Below, piece by piece: positions 19,087 to 26,920 of a stretch of 55,915 nt of DNA. The notes under the pieces were generated by a model, which did not search any database, was not told where the DNA came from, and saw only the letters and a program-made list of their open reading frames with translations. The stretch lies in assembly GCA_025361725.1 (NCBI GenBank), contig JANYJV010000020.1:1-55915 (forward strand). Reading direction: 5' to 3'. Numbering within the stretch: the first letter of the stretch is position 1; every line of letters starts with the position of its first letter. Both the position numbers and the translations under genes were made by a program. The DNA comes from Acidimicrobiia bacterium. Lineage in GTDB: Bacteria; Actinomycetota; Acidimicrobiia; IMCC26256; JAENVU01.

Positions 19087-20420
19087 CGGTCCACCTCGCC
19101 CATGATGGGGTCGACGCTGGAAACGATGGCGACGCCGTCGGCAACCATGCGGTTCTCGATCATCGTGCTCATCGTCTGCAGGTTGTAGAAGGACGGCCCG
19201 CGCACGTGCATGCGAATGGGCTTTCCGGTGCCGTCGCTCACCATGTAACAACCGACCTCACCACGCGGTGACTCGGCCACGGCGTAGGTCTCGCCGGCGG
19301 GAACACGGAAGCCTTCGGTGAAGAGTTTGAAGTGGTGGATGAGCGCTTCCATCGATTCGTCGATGCGGGCACGCGGCGGCGGCGTGATCTTCTTGTTCTG
19401 CACGCGGTAATCGCCGCTGGGCATCATGTCCACGCACTGGCGCACGATCTTGATGGACTCGGCGATCTCGTACAGCCGGATCCGGTAGCGGTCGAAGCAG
19501 TCGCCGTTCTCGGTGTAGATGACGTCGAAGTCGACCTGGTCATACGCAAGGTACGGCTGAGTCTTGCGGAGATCCCACGCGAATCCGGTGGAGCGCAGGA
19601 TCGGTCCCGACGCGGCCAGTGCGAGCGCCTCGTCCTTGGTGATAACGCCCACGCCGACCATGCGCTCGAGCCAGATCGGGTTCCCGGTGAGCAGGTCGTC
19701 GTACTCGCCGATGCCGCGCTCGACGAGGTCACAGACGTCCAGACAGGTGTCTTGCCAACCGTCGGGCAGGTCCGCCGCGACCCCACCGGGGCGTACGAAG
19801 TTGTGGTTCATGCGCAAGCCGGTGACCTTCTCGAGCACGCGCAGGACTTCTTCGCGCTCACGCCAACCGAAGAGCATCATCGAGACGGCGCCGAGGTCCA
19901 TGCCGTTGCTCGCCTGGAAGAGCAAGTGGCTCGCCATGCGGCTGAGCTCGGCCAGCAACATGCGGATCCACGTGGCGCGTTCCGGCACGGTGACATCAAG
20001 CAACTGCTCGACGGCCATGGAGAACACCAACTCGTTCGCGATCGGTGACGCGTAGTCCATGCGCGTGACGTTGGTGCAGCCCTGCACGTAGGTGAGCTGC
20101 TCGCCCGTCTTCTCCATGCCGGTGTGGAGGTAGCCGACGATGGGCTTGGCGCGCACGACGGTCTCGCCGTCGAGTTCCATCATGATGCGCAACACGCCGT
20201 GCGTGGACGGGTGCTGCGGCCCCATGTTGATGATCATGGTCTGGCTTTCGCCCTCGACTTCGGGCCACGGGCCACCGGTCACGACGATCTCGGAATGCTG
20301 GGTGAGCAGCTGCTCGCCTTCGTCGGTCTGACGTTCCAAACGAACCTGCTCGGCGACGGCGGCGTCGGTCACGGCCGCGTCCGCATCGGTCTCGACGTGC
20401 TCGTGCTCGAAGTCGTTCAT
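19083..20420 (-). CDS. nuoD: NADH-quinone oxidoreductase subunit D
   Basis: 49-kDa quinone-site subunit, 445 residues. INMGPQHPSTHGVLRIMMEL, GYLHTGMEKTGEQLTYVQG and TRMDYASPIANE identify it. The first ~55 residues are an acidic extension not needed for the fold. Its ATG forms an ATGA overlap with nuoC. Compared with the NuoD of the second operon it is clearly diverged (TGMEKTGEQLTY against RGYEKLSEFRTY), which supports two old isoforms. Confidence 0.97.
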   Translation of the reverse strand: MNDFEHEHVETDADAAVTDAAVAEQVRLERQTDEGEQLLTQHSEIVVTGGPWPEVEGESQTMIINMGPQHPSTHGVLRIMMELDGETVVRAKPIVGYLHTGMEKTGEQLTYVQGCTNVTRMDYASPIANELVFSMAVEQLLDVTVPERATWIRMLLAELSRMASHLLFQASNGMDLGAVSMMLFGWREREEVLRVLEKVTGLRMNHNFVRPGGVAADLPDGWQDTCLDVCDLVERGIGEYDDLLTGNPIWLERMVGVGVITKDEALALAASGPILRSTGFAWDLRKTQPYLAYDQVDFDVIYTENGDCFDRYRIRLYEIAESIKIVRQCVDMMPSGDYRVQNKKITPPPRARIDESMEALIHHFKLFTEGFRVPAGETYAVAESPRGEVGCYMVSDGTGKPIRMHVRGPSFYNLQTMSTMIENRMVADGVAIVSSVDPIMGEVDR

Positions 20421-21001
20421 CTCGGGCCGGGGTCGCCTTTGAACGTGACCGGGACGCGGGCCGGGGCGTCGTCCTTGCGCAGTGGATGACCGACCCAGTC
20501 GTCGGGCATGAGGATGCGAGTGAGATCCGGGTGACCATCGAAGGTGATGCCGTAGAGGTCATAGACCTCGCGCTCGGCGAAGCTCATCCCGACGTACACC
20601 GGGGTGATGCTCGCGATGGTGGTGTCGTCCGCCGGCACTTCGGTGATCACGCGGATACGCCGATTCCGGGTGTGGGACAGGAAGTTGGCGACGATCTCGA
20701 ACCGCTCGGGCGCCACACCGTCGATCACGACGCGCTCGACGTCGCCGAGGTGGTCCACCGCAGTGACGTCCATGCAGGACGTGAACTGCTCGTCGTCGCG
20801 CAGGAGCGTCGCCACCTCGGCCCAGTGCGCGCGATCGATGTAGACGACGGGCTGACCGTGTGACTCGTGGAAGATCGCATCGTCGAACTTGGCGCAGATC
20901 GCAGCGGCGACTTCGTCGGACGGAACGGGCGGCTCGACTTTGTGCTCTTCTTCACGAGCGTCGCCGGCGGTGTCCACGGCAGGATCGGCCACAGTGATCA
21001 C
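20417..21001 (-). CDS. nuoC: NADH-quinone oxidoreductase subunit C
   Basis: 30-kDa peripheral subunit, 194 residues. The conserved region [20 protein letters not shown] followed by [15 protein letters not shown] is the NuoC signature. The start is GTG at 21001, overlapping the nuoB TGA as GTGA. A short hydrophilic N-terminal segment precedes the domain. Confidence 0.96.
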   Translation of the reverse strand: MITVADPAVDTAGDAREEEHKVEPPVPSDEVAAAICAKFDDAIFHESHGQPVVYIDRAHWAEVATLLRDDEQFTSCMDVTAVDHLGDVERVVIDGVAPERFEIVANFLSHTRNRRIRVITEVPADDTTIASITPVYVGMSFAEREVYDLYGITFDGHPDLTRILMPDDWVGHPLRKDDAPARVPVTFKGDPGPR

Positions 21002-21564
21002 GCCCTCGCAGCGGAGGGGGTAGGCAGGTCGACCAAAACACCGTCCTGCTGGGAGATTTCGATGCCGGCGCCACCGGTCGGCGATGCATCACGGCGCTTG
21101 AGGAGCTCGCCGGTTTTGATCTGCTCGTGCAGCGTAATGATGCCGTGGAGCAAGGTTTCCGGGCCGGGCGGGCAGCCGGGCACGTACACGTCGACCGGAA
21201 CGATCTGATCGACGCCTTGGACGATGGCGTAGTTGTTGAACATCCCGCCGCTGCTGGCGCAGACGCCCATCGAGATGACCCACTTCGGCTCGACCATCTG
21301 GTCGTACACCTGGCGCAGGACCGGAGCCATCTTCTGGCTGACCCGACCGGCGACGATCATGAGATCGGCTTGGCGGGGACTGGCCCGGAAGGTCTCCATG
21401 CCGAAGCGGGCGAGGTCGTAGTGCGCGGCCCCGGTGGCCATCATCTCGATGGCGCAACACGCAAGACCGAAGGTGGCCGGCATGACCGAGTTGCGTCGAG
21501 CCCAGCGGACGAGGTCTTCCAAACGACCGGTCAGAAAGTTGTACGGGACTGCTTCGAGACCCAT
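20998..21564 (-). CDS. nuoB: NADH-quinone oxidoreductase subunit B
   Basis: Subunit with the N2 cluster, 188 residues from ATG at 21564 ([19 protein letters not shown]). Ligands are visible in [33 protein letters not shown] and [13 protein letters not shown]. An open frame continues upstream through nuoA but is non-coding there. nuoA ends 2 bases before the start. Confidence 0.97.
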   Translation of the reverse strand: MGLEAVPYNFLTGRLEDLVRWARRNSVMPATFGLACCAIEMMATGAAHYDLARFGMETFRASPRQADLMIVAGRVSQKMAPVLRQVYDQMVEPKWVISMGVCASSGGMFNNYAIVQGVDQIVPVDVYVPGCPPGPETLLHGIITLHEQIKTGELLKRRDASPTGGAGIEISQQDGVLVDLPTPSAARA

Positions 21565-21566
21565 GA

Positions 21567-22034
21567 CTACGCGGCCTCGTCCACTCGTTCGCTGACCGAC
21601 GTCGGAGCTTCGGCTACACCGTCGGGCATGCCGGCGGCCCGCAGGACGGGACGGATAATGCGGCTCGCCACCTGGCGCACCGGTCCCCACTCGAGCGCAC
21701 CGACACTCAACAGGTACGCAAACGGCACGATCAGGATCAGGAGGAACGTGCCCATCAGCGCGAGGCCGTACCCACCGAGGGAGCGAAAGACAGTGGAGAA
21801 GGGGTAGAGAAAGATGATCTCGACGTCGAGGACGATGAACGCCAACGCGACCAAATAGAACTTGACCGGGAAGCGCTCGACCGGCTCCTGCTCGGGCACG
21901 ATGCCGCACTCATACGGAGCGGTCTTGGCCTTGGTGGGCCGCTGCACGCCGAGCAGGATCGACGCGAAGAACGAGATCGACACGAACACGATCACGAGGA
22001 TGACCATCGCCAGGATCGGCAGGTACTGCGCCAC
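21567..22034 (-). CDS. nuoA: NADH-quinone oxidoreductase subunit A
   Basis: First gene of the 14-gene complex I operon; three-helix hinge subunit, about 155 residues. [20 protein letters not shown] and [20 protein letters not shown] carry the loop Cys and the conserved acidic pair. Three GTG codons are possible (22049, 22040, 22034); the one at 22034 is preferred because GAGGGGA lies six bases upstream of it. The C-terminal tail of ~35 residues after the last helix is longer than usual. Confidence 0.95.
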   Translation of the reverse strand: MAQYLPILAMVILVIVFVSISFFASILLGVQRPTKAKTAPYECGIVPEQEPVERFPVKFYLVALAFIVLDVEIIFLYPFSTVFRSLGGYGLALMGTFLLILIVPFAYLLSVGALEWGPVRQVASRIIRPVLRAAGMPDGVAEAPTSVSERVDEAA

Positions 22035-22085
22035 GTTCACTCCCCTCACTGCTCGCCGCTGACCCAGCTCCGGCCGGGCGCGCCG

Positions 22086-22250
22086 AGGCTATCTGACCGG
22101 CTTCCGCGGCGGCGAGGTGGGCCGAGACGCGCACGGCAGCCGGCGGCAGGTCGGAAGAGATCCCTGTCCGCTCGTTGTAAGCATCGCCTCCGACGCGCGC
22201 CGGCCGCCTACGAACTTGTACAAGCATCGATGAGCGCCAACAAGTACAAA
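22086..22250 (-). promoter_or_regulatory. Upstream region of the nuoA-N operon with paired AAC(TT/AA)GTACAA sites
   Basis: The 251-bp gap between the LGFP-like gene and nuoA has no gene. On the plus strand AACTTGTACAA (22213-22223) and AACAAGTACAA (22239-22249) are two similar 11-mers 26 bp apart, which could be binding sites for a dimeric regulator. A TAGCCT (minus strand, 22091-22086), about 50 nt before the nuoA start, is a possible -10 box. Both readings are guesses from pattern alone. Confidence 0.3.
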
Positions 22251-22285
22251 CGTGGGACGACCGTGAGACGAACCCTGACCGAGCG

Positions 22286-23620
22286 CTACTGACGGGCGGG
22301 GCAGTGCGCGTGGCCGGCGTATCCGAGGGCCGCGACGACTGAACCGTCGGTGTCGGGGTGCACGGCGACGGCGTCACCGCCGATGCAGTTCCAGGTCTCA
22401 CCGTCGGGGATCCACCGGCGCACCAACCGCCCCCGCTGCTTGACGATCAGCCAGGCGGTTCCGTCCGGCTGTCGGAGAATGTGGCCAGCCGCATTCGGCG
22501 GCAGGAGCGCGGCCGGGTCCGCCACGGGGTGGAACTCCGGCTCGGTGGCGCCGGGCCGGATCTGTGCGTAGCCGTGCTGGAACTCTTGGCGCAGACTCGG
22601 CATCGGGTTCTGCACGGGGATCCCGAGTTCAGGGTGCTGCCGCCACCACTCGACGTAGGCACCGGCGATCCAGAAGTACGGCGCATCACGCTGTTCGGCG
22701 ACCAGCACCGTGCCCGCCGAGAGTTGGATCTCGACGTGGCCGTCGGCGGTCGTCGCGATCCGTTCCGGTAGCCCGCCGACAATCTGGGCGACGTCTCCGG
22801 ACCGGCCGCCGATCTGGTGATACGAGGCGTATTGCGACCGGTTCATGCGCAGATGTACACCATTGGGCGAAAGAACGAGCGACCCATTGGATGTGCCGCG
22901 ACGCACCAGGTCCTGCACGACCAGCGCCTTCCACCGGTACGCCGGTCCCGCCGCGCAACCCAACCGGACGCCCCCTTCCTGACGGAAGGTGACCATCAGC
23001 TGGTGCGCGAATGATTGTGCGGCCGGTTCCGCCGCAACGGCCGTATCCAGATCGCCGATGCGGCGGTCACAGTCGGTCTTCGCGGGTGTCGCACCGCCCG
23101 CCGGGGTCCCGGAGTTCGACGTCGCGTCCCGGTTGAGGAGCACGACTCCGACGGCCACCGCGACGGCCATCACGCCGACGCCGACCAATGCCAGTGACCG
23201 GATACGCGACGGTCGGCTCGGCTGATCCGCCGGCGACGGTGCCGTGAGCGCCTCGAACTGCGTCGCGACCGCGTCGATGACGAGTTCGAGACGCGAAACC
23301 GGACGGCCTTCGCCACGTTTGCGGAACGCGTCATAGGACACTCCGAACTCACCCGCGGCGCGCGTACCTCGGGCCTTCCCGGTTTCCCACGGCGTGGGAC
23401 CGTACGGAAGCGGAAAGAGGTGGTGTGCCGCAGCGCGCATCGTGAGGTCGCCGATGTTCTCGATCGCCGCAGCCAACACCGCCGGCAACGCATCCCGCCC
23501 ACCATGGTCGCGCATGCGTCGGTCGAGCGTCGGGAGCTCGAGTCCGAGCAGGCGGTCCATGCCGAAAGCGCGCGCCTGAACGACACGAAGGTCGGCGACT
23601 ACCTGATCATCCTGTGCCAT
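22286..23620 (-). CDS. Membrane-anchored protein with LGFP-like C-terminal segment, function unknown
   Basis: 444 residues from ATG at 23620. The N-terminal ~130 residues are hydrophilic, with SYDAFRKRGEGRPVSRLELV in the middle, and look cytoplasmic. One membrane helix follows (about residues 142-162, rich in Val and Ala). The rest is extracytoplasmic and has a fragment similar to LGFP repeats (ELGIPVQNPM...FQHGYAQIRPG). LGFP repeats are found in actinobacterial envelope proteins and are thought to bind cell-wall material. It lies upstream of, and in the same direction as, the nuoA-N operon but separated by 251 bp. I do not recognise a specific family for the whole protein. Confidence 0.7.
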   Translation of the reverse strand: MAQDDQVVADLRVVQARAFGMDRLLGLELPTLDRRMRDHGGRDALPAVLAAAIENIGDLTMRAAAHHLFPLPYGPTPWETGKARGTRAAGEFGVSYDAFRKRGEGRPVSRLELVIDAVATQFEALTAPSPADQPSRPSRIRSLALVGVGVMAVAVAVGVVLLNRDATSNSGTPAGGATPAKTDCDRRIGDLDTAVAAEPAAQSFAHQLMVTFRQEGGVRLGCAAGPAYRWKALVVQDLVRRGTSNGSLVLSPNGVHLRMNRSQYASYHQIGGRSGDVAQIVGGLPERIATTADGHVEIQLSAGTVLVAEQRDAPYFWIAGAYVEWWRQHPELGIPVQNPMPSLRQEFQHGYAQIRPGATEPEFHPVADPAALLPPNAAGHILRQPDGTAWLIVKQRGRLVRRWIPDGETWNCIGGDAVAVHPDTDGSVVAALGYAGHAHCPARQ

Positions 23621-23742
23621 CTCGCACCTGCCCCCCACCTGCTTCAGCCCTGCGCTGCACACTCAGACCTGCGATTCAATCAGGTCACGCGGCTCCCCTC
23701 ACTCTCCTCGGAAAACGGTCGCGCGTCCGGCGTATCGGGCGG

Positions 23743-24444
23743 TCACTCCACCGTCAACGCCAACTCGCCGGGGTCGAAGGTGGCGAGGGTGCGCTCGACG
23801 TCGCCGGATTCGAGGATGGCGCGGGCCAGCCGACCTTTGGTGGCCTTCCCGGCGTGGCCGGCGGGCTTTCCGTCCCGCGTGGCGAGCAGCGGGCGGACGA
23901 GGTCGTACCGACCTGGATCCGGGATCCACGCGGCCCGGTGCTCGTTGGGGAGCAGGTCCACGACGGTCGCGCCTTCGAGCCGATCGTTCAGGGCCCGCGT
24001 AATCGGTTCCTTCCAGAAGGCCCCGAGCCGGCCGATCGGTGGCAGTGCGGCCGACAGCTTCAACCGGAAGTCCGGGACCGGGTCCGACCACGCGGAGAGT
24101 CCCGCGACGGCTGACACCACGATCACGCCGGCCTCGGCGCGTCGGCGCGCCCGAGTCGTGAGGTCCGACGGACTCAACGCTTCCCACACCACCCCGCTGA
24201 ACCGCAGCCACGCCGGCAGAGTCGGGCCGCCGACCACCGCGAGGTTCGCAGCCTTGGCCCGTCGCAGCAGGTCGCCATCGGCGCCCAACGCCTTTTTGGT
24301 CCCACCCTTGGATCGCCGCAAGGCGTTCGCGACTCGCACGCGGGGACCGGCCAGCTCGGTGAACGCGCCCGAGTCCGGGTGCCATCCCGGGCCGTCGCCT
24401 CCGCTCGTTTTTCCTTCCGACGGCGGCAACAACACCCAGAGCAC
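23743..24444 (-). CDS. yaaA: YaaA family peroxide stress protein (DUF328)
   Basis: Cytoplasmic protein of the YaaA family, which in E. coli limits damage from hydrogen peroxide by lowering free iron. The 233-residue reading starts with VLWVLLPPSEGKTSGGDGP, the conserved N-terminus, and includes NEHRAAWIPDP and GKATKGRLARAI further on. The start is GTG at 24444; a GTG three codons later is possible. The open frame continues to 25014 but overlaps the divergent deacetylase gene and is not conserved. Only 78 bp separate it from that gene, so they share a promoter region. Confidence 0.85.
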   Translation of the reverse strand: MLWVLLPPSEGKTSGGDGPGWHPDSGAFTELAGPRVRVANALRRSKGGTKKALGADGDLLRRAKAANLAVVGGPTLPAWLRFSGVVWEALSPSDLTTRARRRAEAGVIVVSAVAGLSAWSDPVPDFRLKLSAALPPIGRLGAFWKEPITRALNDRLEGATVVDLLPNEHRAAWIPDPGRYDLVRPLLATRDGKPAGHAGKATKGRLARAILESGDVERTLATFDPGELALTVE

Positions 24445-24509
24445 GGTGGCGATTGTGGTGGCTGGTGCACACGCCACTCCGATTGACCGGCACCATGCCA
24501 AGCGACTCC

Positions 24510-24515
24510 TAACCT
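24510..24515 (+). promoter_or_regulatory. Leaderless -10 box TAACCT before the deacetylase gene
   Basis: TAACCT ends 7 nt before the GTG at 24523, the spacing expected when transcription begins at the start codon itself. No Shine-Dalgarno sequence is present. The same TAnCCT-spacer-GTG layout precedes hemB and proC. Confidence 0.55.
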
Positions 24516-24522
24516 GCCCGCT

Positions 24523-25311
24523 GTGGTTTCGATCGGCACACTGACTCGCAAAGGACGCGGGATTCCCTCGGCGACGGCCGCGCGACTCGGGCGTCGACTC
24601 CCCGTCAGGGGCTTCGGCGCCGCGGTGCTCTGCTACCACGACGTCGGCCGGGACCCCGCCAACCGGACCGACTACTACCTGTCGCCCGATCGGTTCCGAG
24701 AACAGATCGAATGGATTCGAGCGTGGGGCCTCTCGATCGTGCCGCTCGCCGAGATCGTCGATCGTCTGCTCTCGGGCCGGGACCTCGACGGCTTGGTGGC
24801 CGTGACGTTCGACGACGCGTTGGCCGGTGTCGCCGAACATGCGATTCCGATCCTCGTTGAGCTGAACGTCCCGTCGACGGTGTTCGTGGTGACCGACGAG
24901 CTGGGCGTCGACCCGCCGTTCTGGCCCGGCGCGGCGCGGACCCTCACCGCAACCGAACTCGTCGCGCTCACCCGAACCGGCTTGGTAAGCCTCGGATCGC
25001 ACACCCAGCACCACATGTCACTGCCCGACGTCGACCCCGCGGCCCGGGCCACCGAACTCGGCGGGTCGCGCGCCACGCTCGACGCCCTGTCCGGGACAGC
25101 CACCGATCTTTTGGCCTATCCGTCGGGCCACCATGACGAGGACTGCGAACGGGCCAGCGCGGCCGCCGGCTATCGAGCCGCCTTCACGTTCAGTTTCGGA
25201 CGCGTGACGCGATCGACCGATCCGTTCGCCATCCCTCGATTCTGCATGACCGCCGAGCACGATCGATTCCGACTCGCCCGCCAACTGGCCCGACCGCTGA
25301 CCAGCTGGTGA
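24523..25311 (+). CDS. Polysaccharide deacetylase (NodB homology) family protein
   Basis: 262 residues. CYHDVGRDPANRTDYYLSP is the typical N-terminal motif, VTFDDALAG gives the catalytic Asp pair of NodB motif 1, and GSHTQHHMSL is the metal-binding SHTxxH motif. LLAYPSGHHDEDC corresponds to motif 3. Family members remove N- or O-acetyl groups from cell-envelope glycans. No signal peptide or membrane helix is evident, so the substrate could be a cytoplasmic or lipid-linked sugar. The start is GTG with a leaderless promoter. Substrate cannot be told from the sequence. Confidence 0.88.
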   Translation: MVSIGTLTRKGRGIPSATAARLGRRLPVRGFGAAVLCYHDVGRDPANRTDYYLSPDRFREQIEWIRAWGLSIVPLAEIVDRLLSGRDLDGLVAVTFDDALAGVAEHAIPILVELNVPSTVFVVTDELGVDPPFWPGAARTLTATELVALTRTGLVSLGSHTQHHMSLPDVDPAARATELGGSRATLDALSGTATDLLAYPSGHHDEDCERASAAAGYRAAFTFSFGRVTRSTDPFAIPRFCMTAEHDRFRLARQLARPLTSW

Positions 25312-25375
25312 GCTCAGCCACTCGGCGTCAGGCCCGCATCCCAAGGCGCGAGAAGGCGACGCGGGCCGGCGGCGT

Positions 25376-25504
25376 TTACGTGCCGACGATCGACACTCCG
25401 TGGGCCGTTGCCACCGCGAGCGTCTGTTGGTCCGGAGACAAGGCGATGTTCGTGTCGTTGCCGTGGCCGTCGCCCGCGGTATCCGTCAGATAGATGACCC
25501 GACT
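25376..25504 (-). pseudogene. C-terminal remnant of a beta-propeller protein
   Basis: The minus strand encodes about 42 residues ending in a stop codon that read like the last blade of a WD40/YVTN-type propeller: TDTAGDGHGNDTNIALSPDQ followed by QTLAVATAHGVSIVGT. No upstream part or start is present; the frame runs into the promoter of the next gene. It is best explained as the tail of a lost gene. Confidence 0.4.
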
Positions 25505-25545
25505 CGTCGACTCACTGATCTCCGACCGTGGTCGCAGCCCGGCTC

Positions 25546-25551
25546 TATCGT
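25546..25551 (+). promoter_or_regulatory. Leaderless -10 box TATCGT before the DUF2786 gene
   Basis: TATCGT ends 6 nt before the ATG at 25558 and there is no ribosome-binding site, consistent with a leaderless transcript. Confidence 0.4.
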
Positions 25552-25557
25552 GCGCGC

Positions 25558-26811
25558 ATGGCACGACGACGGTGGCAACCAGACCCGGGCTGGAGTCCGT
25601 CGTCGGCCGAGATCGAGGAGCTGTGGGACATCGTCGCGGCGACGGGCGCCACGGTGCAGCACCCGGCCGGGGCCAAACTCAGCGCCCTCGACCCGCTCCA
25701 CGTCGCACCGGCGGCCCAACTCGTCCTGCTGCGTCTCGTCTCACTCTGCTGGGGAAACGGCTGGCAGCCCACGGAACTTCACCGGGAACTGGCCCGACGC
25801 ACGAACAAGGCGGGCTCGAAGCTCACGGTCGGCGTGATCGTCAACGACCACGCGGCGCGAGACCCCCGAACCCTCGATCCGCGCTGGGTGCGCCAGGTCG
25901 AGGCGCTCATGGAGACCCAAACCGCGGACCCGGATTGGATCGTGCGCGCCGCCCAGTCCCGCGCCGGAGTCGACGTCGGCCTGCTTGTCGACCTCGTTGC
26001 GATCCTCGGACGACTCCAGCCGATCCCGGTGCTCATTCCACCTCCGGGGATGTCTCCGAGGGACGCGGTGATCGACCTGACCACGCCGTTCGATTCCCCG
26101 ATGCTCGAGCGCGTCCGCGCCCTCCTCGCCAAGGCCGAATCCACCGAGTTCGAGGCCGAAGCTGAGGCCTTTACCGCCAAGGCTCACGAGCTGATGGCGC
26201 GTCACTCGATCGACCACGCCATGCTCGCCGCCCAAGCCGCAAGCTCCGACGTTCCGGTCACCATCCGACTCCCGATCGACAACCCCTACGCCGATGCCAA
26301 AGTGATGCTCTGCCAGATCGTCGCCGAACACTGTGGGGCGCGCACCGTCTTCCAACCCGCGTACGCATTCTCCACCGTGATCGGCTTCGCCGGTGACGTC
26401 GCCGCGACCGAGCTCCTGTTCACGTCGCTGTTGGTGCAGGCCCAGACCGCGATGCAGGGCGCGAGCCGTGGTTCACCCGATGCCAGTCGCCGTGGGTTTC
26501 GCAGTTCGTTCCTTGCGGCGTACGCGCATCGCATCGGCGAACGGCTCGAGGCCATCAACGTGCACGTCATGGCGGAAGCCGAACACGAAGCCGGCTATTC
26601 ACTGGTCCCCGTCCTCGCCTCACGAGATGCGGCCGTACGCGCCGCGGTCGACGCCGCGTTCTCGAACCTGACCTTCAAACGAAGTCGGGGCGCGCGTGAC
26701 CCGGCCGGTTGGTCCAGTGGGCGACTCGCCGCCGACCGCGCGAATCTCAATCGCGCCGATCTCGCCGGCCCGGGCACCGCTGCGCGCCCCACTCGCGGTC
26801 GGATCGGGTAG
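25558..26811 (+). CDS. DUF2786 domain protein
   Basis: 417 residues. The DUF2786 motif lies at about residues 182-220: MLERVRALLAKAES followed by EAEAFTAKAHELMARHSID. A second domain of ~200 residues follows, as in DUF2786 proteins with the usual C-terminal companion domain. The basic C-terminus and the lack of signal or membrane segments suggest a cytoplasmic protein. The biochemical role of the family is not established. ATG at 25558 is chosen over 25528 because of the leaderless promoter. It precedes the SNF2 gene on the same strand by about 100 bp. Confidence 0.8.
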   Translation: MARRRWQPDPGWSPSSAEIEELWDIVAATGATVQHPAGAKLSALDPLHVAPAAQLVLLRLVSLCWGNGWQPTELHRELARRTNKAGSKLTVGVIVNDHAARDPRTLDPRWVRQVEALMETQTADPDWIVRAAQSRAGVDVGLLVDLVAILGRLQPIPVLIPPPGMSPRDAVIDLTTPFDSPMLERVRALLAKAESTEFEAEAEAFTAKAHELMARHSIDHAMLAAQAASSDVPVTIRLPIDNPYADAKVMLCQIVAEHCGARTVFQPAYAFSTVIGFAGDVAATELLFTSLLVQAQTAMQGASRGSPDASRRGFRSSFLAAYAHRIGERLEAINVHVMAEAEHEAGYSLVPVLASRDAAVRAAVDAAFSNLTFKRSRGARDPAGWSSGRLAADRANLNRADLAGPGTAARPTRGRIG

Positions 26812-26875
26812 TCGCTGCAGCCTGCGCCCAGCACCGGCGGGCGGCCGAGTCAGTCCGGGTTCGCGCCGCCCTTAC

Positions 26876-26881
26876 TAACCT
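26876..26881 (+). promoter_or_regulatory. Leaderless -10 box TAACCT before the SNF2 minicistron
   Basis: TAACCT ends 6 nt before the GTG at 26888. This GTG opens an 11-codon reading frame, not the SNF2 gene itself, so the mRNA would start with the minicistron. Confidence 0.45.
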
Positions 26882-26887
26882 GCGCCG

Positions 26888-26920
26888 GTGAACCGCTCCG
26901 CCTCCTCGACCTTCGGTTGA
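26888..26920 (+). CDS. 10-residue leader minicistron overlapping the SNF2 gene
   Basis: GTG-AAC-CGC-TCC-GCC and five further codons read VNRSASSTFG and end in TGA at 26918-26920. The stop overlaps the TTG start of the SNF2 ORF (TTGA), the geometry of stop-start coupling. It would let a TTG start without a visible Shine-Dalgarno sequence be used by reinitiation. Alternatively the SNF2 protein starts elsewhere and this is chance. Confidence 0.35.
   Translation: MNRSASSTFG

Noticed and set aside
1..22034. The two nuo clusters as an assembly duplication
   Set aside because: Protein sequences, lengths and gene content differ throughout.
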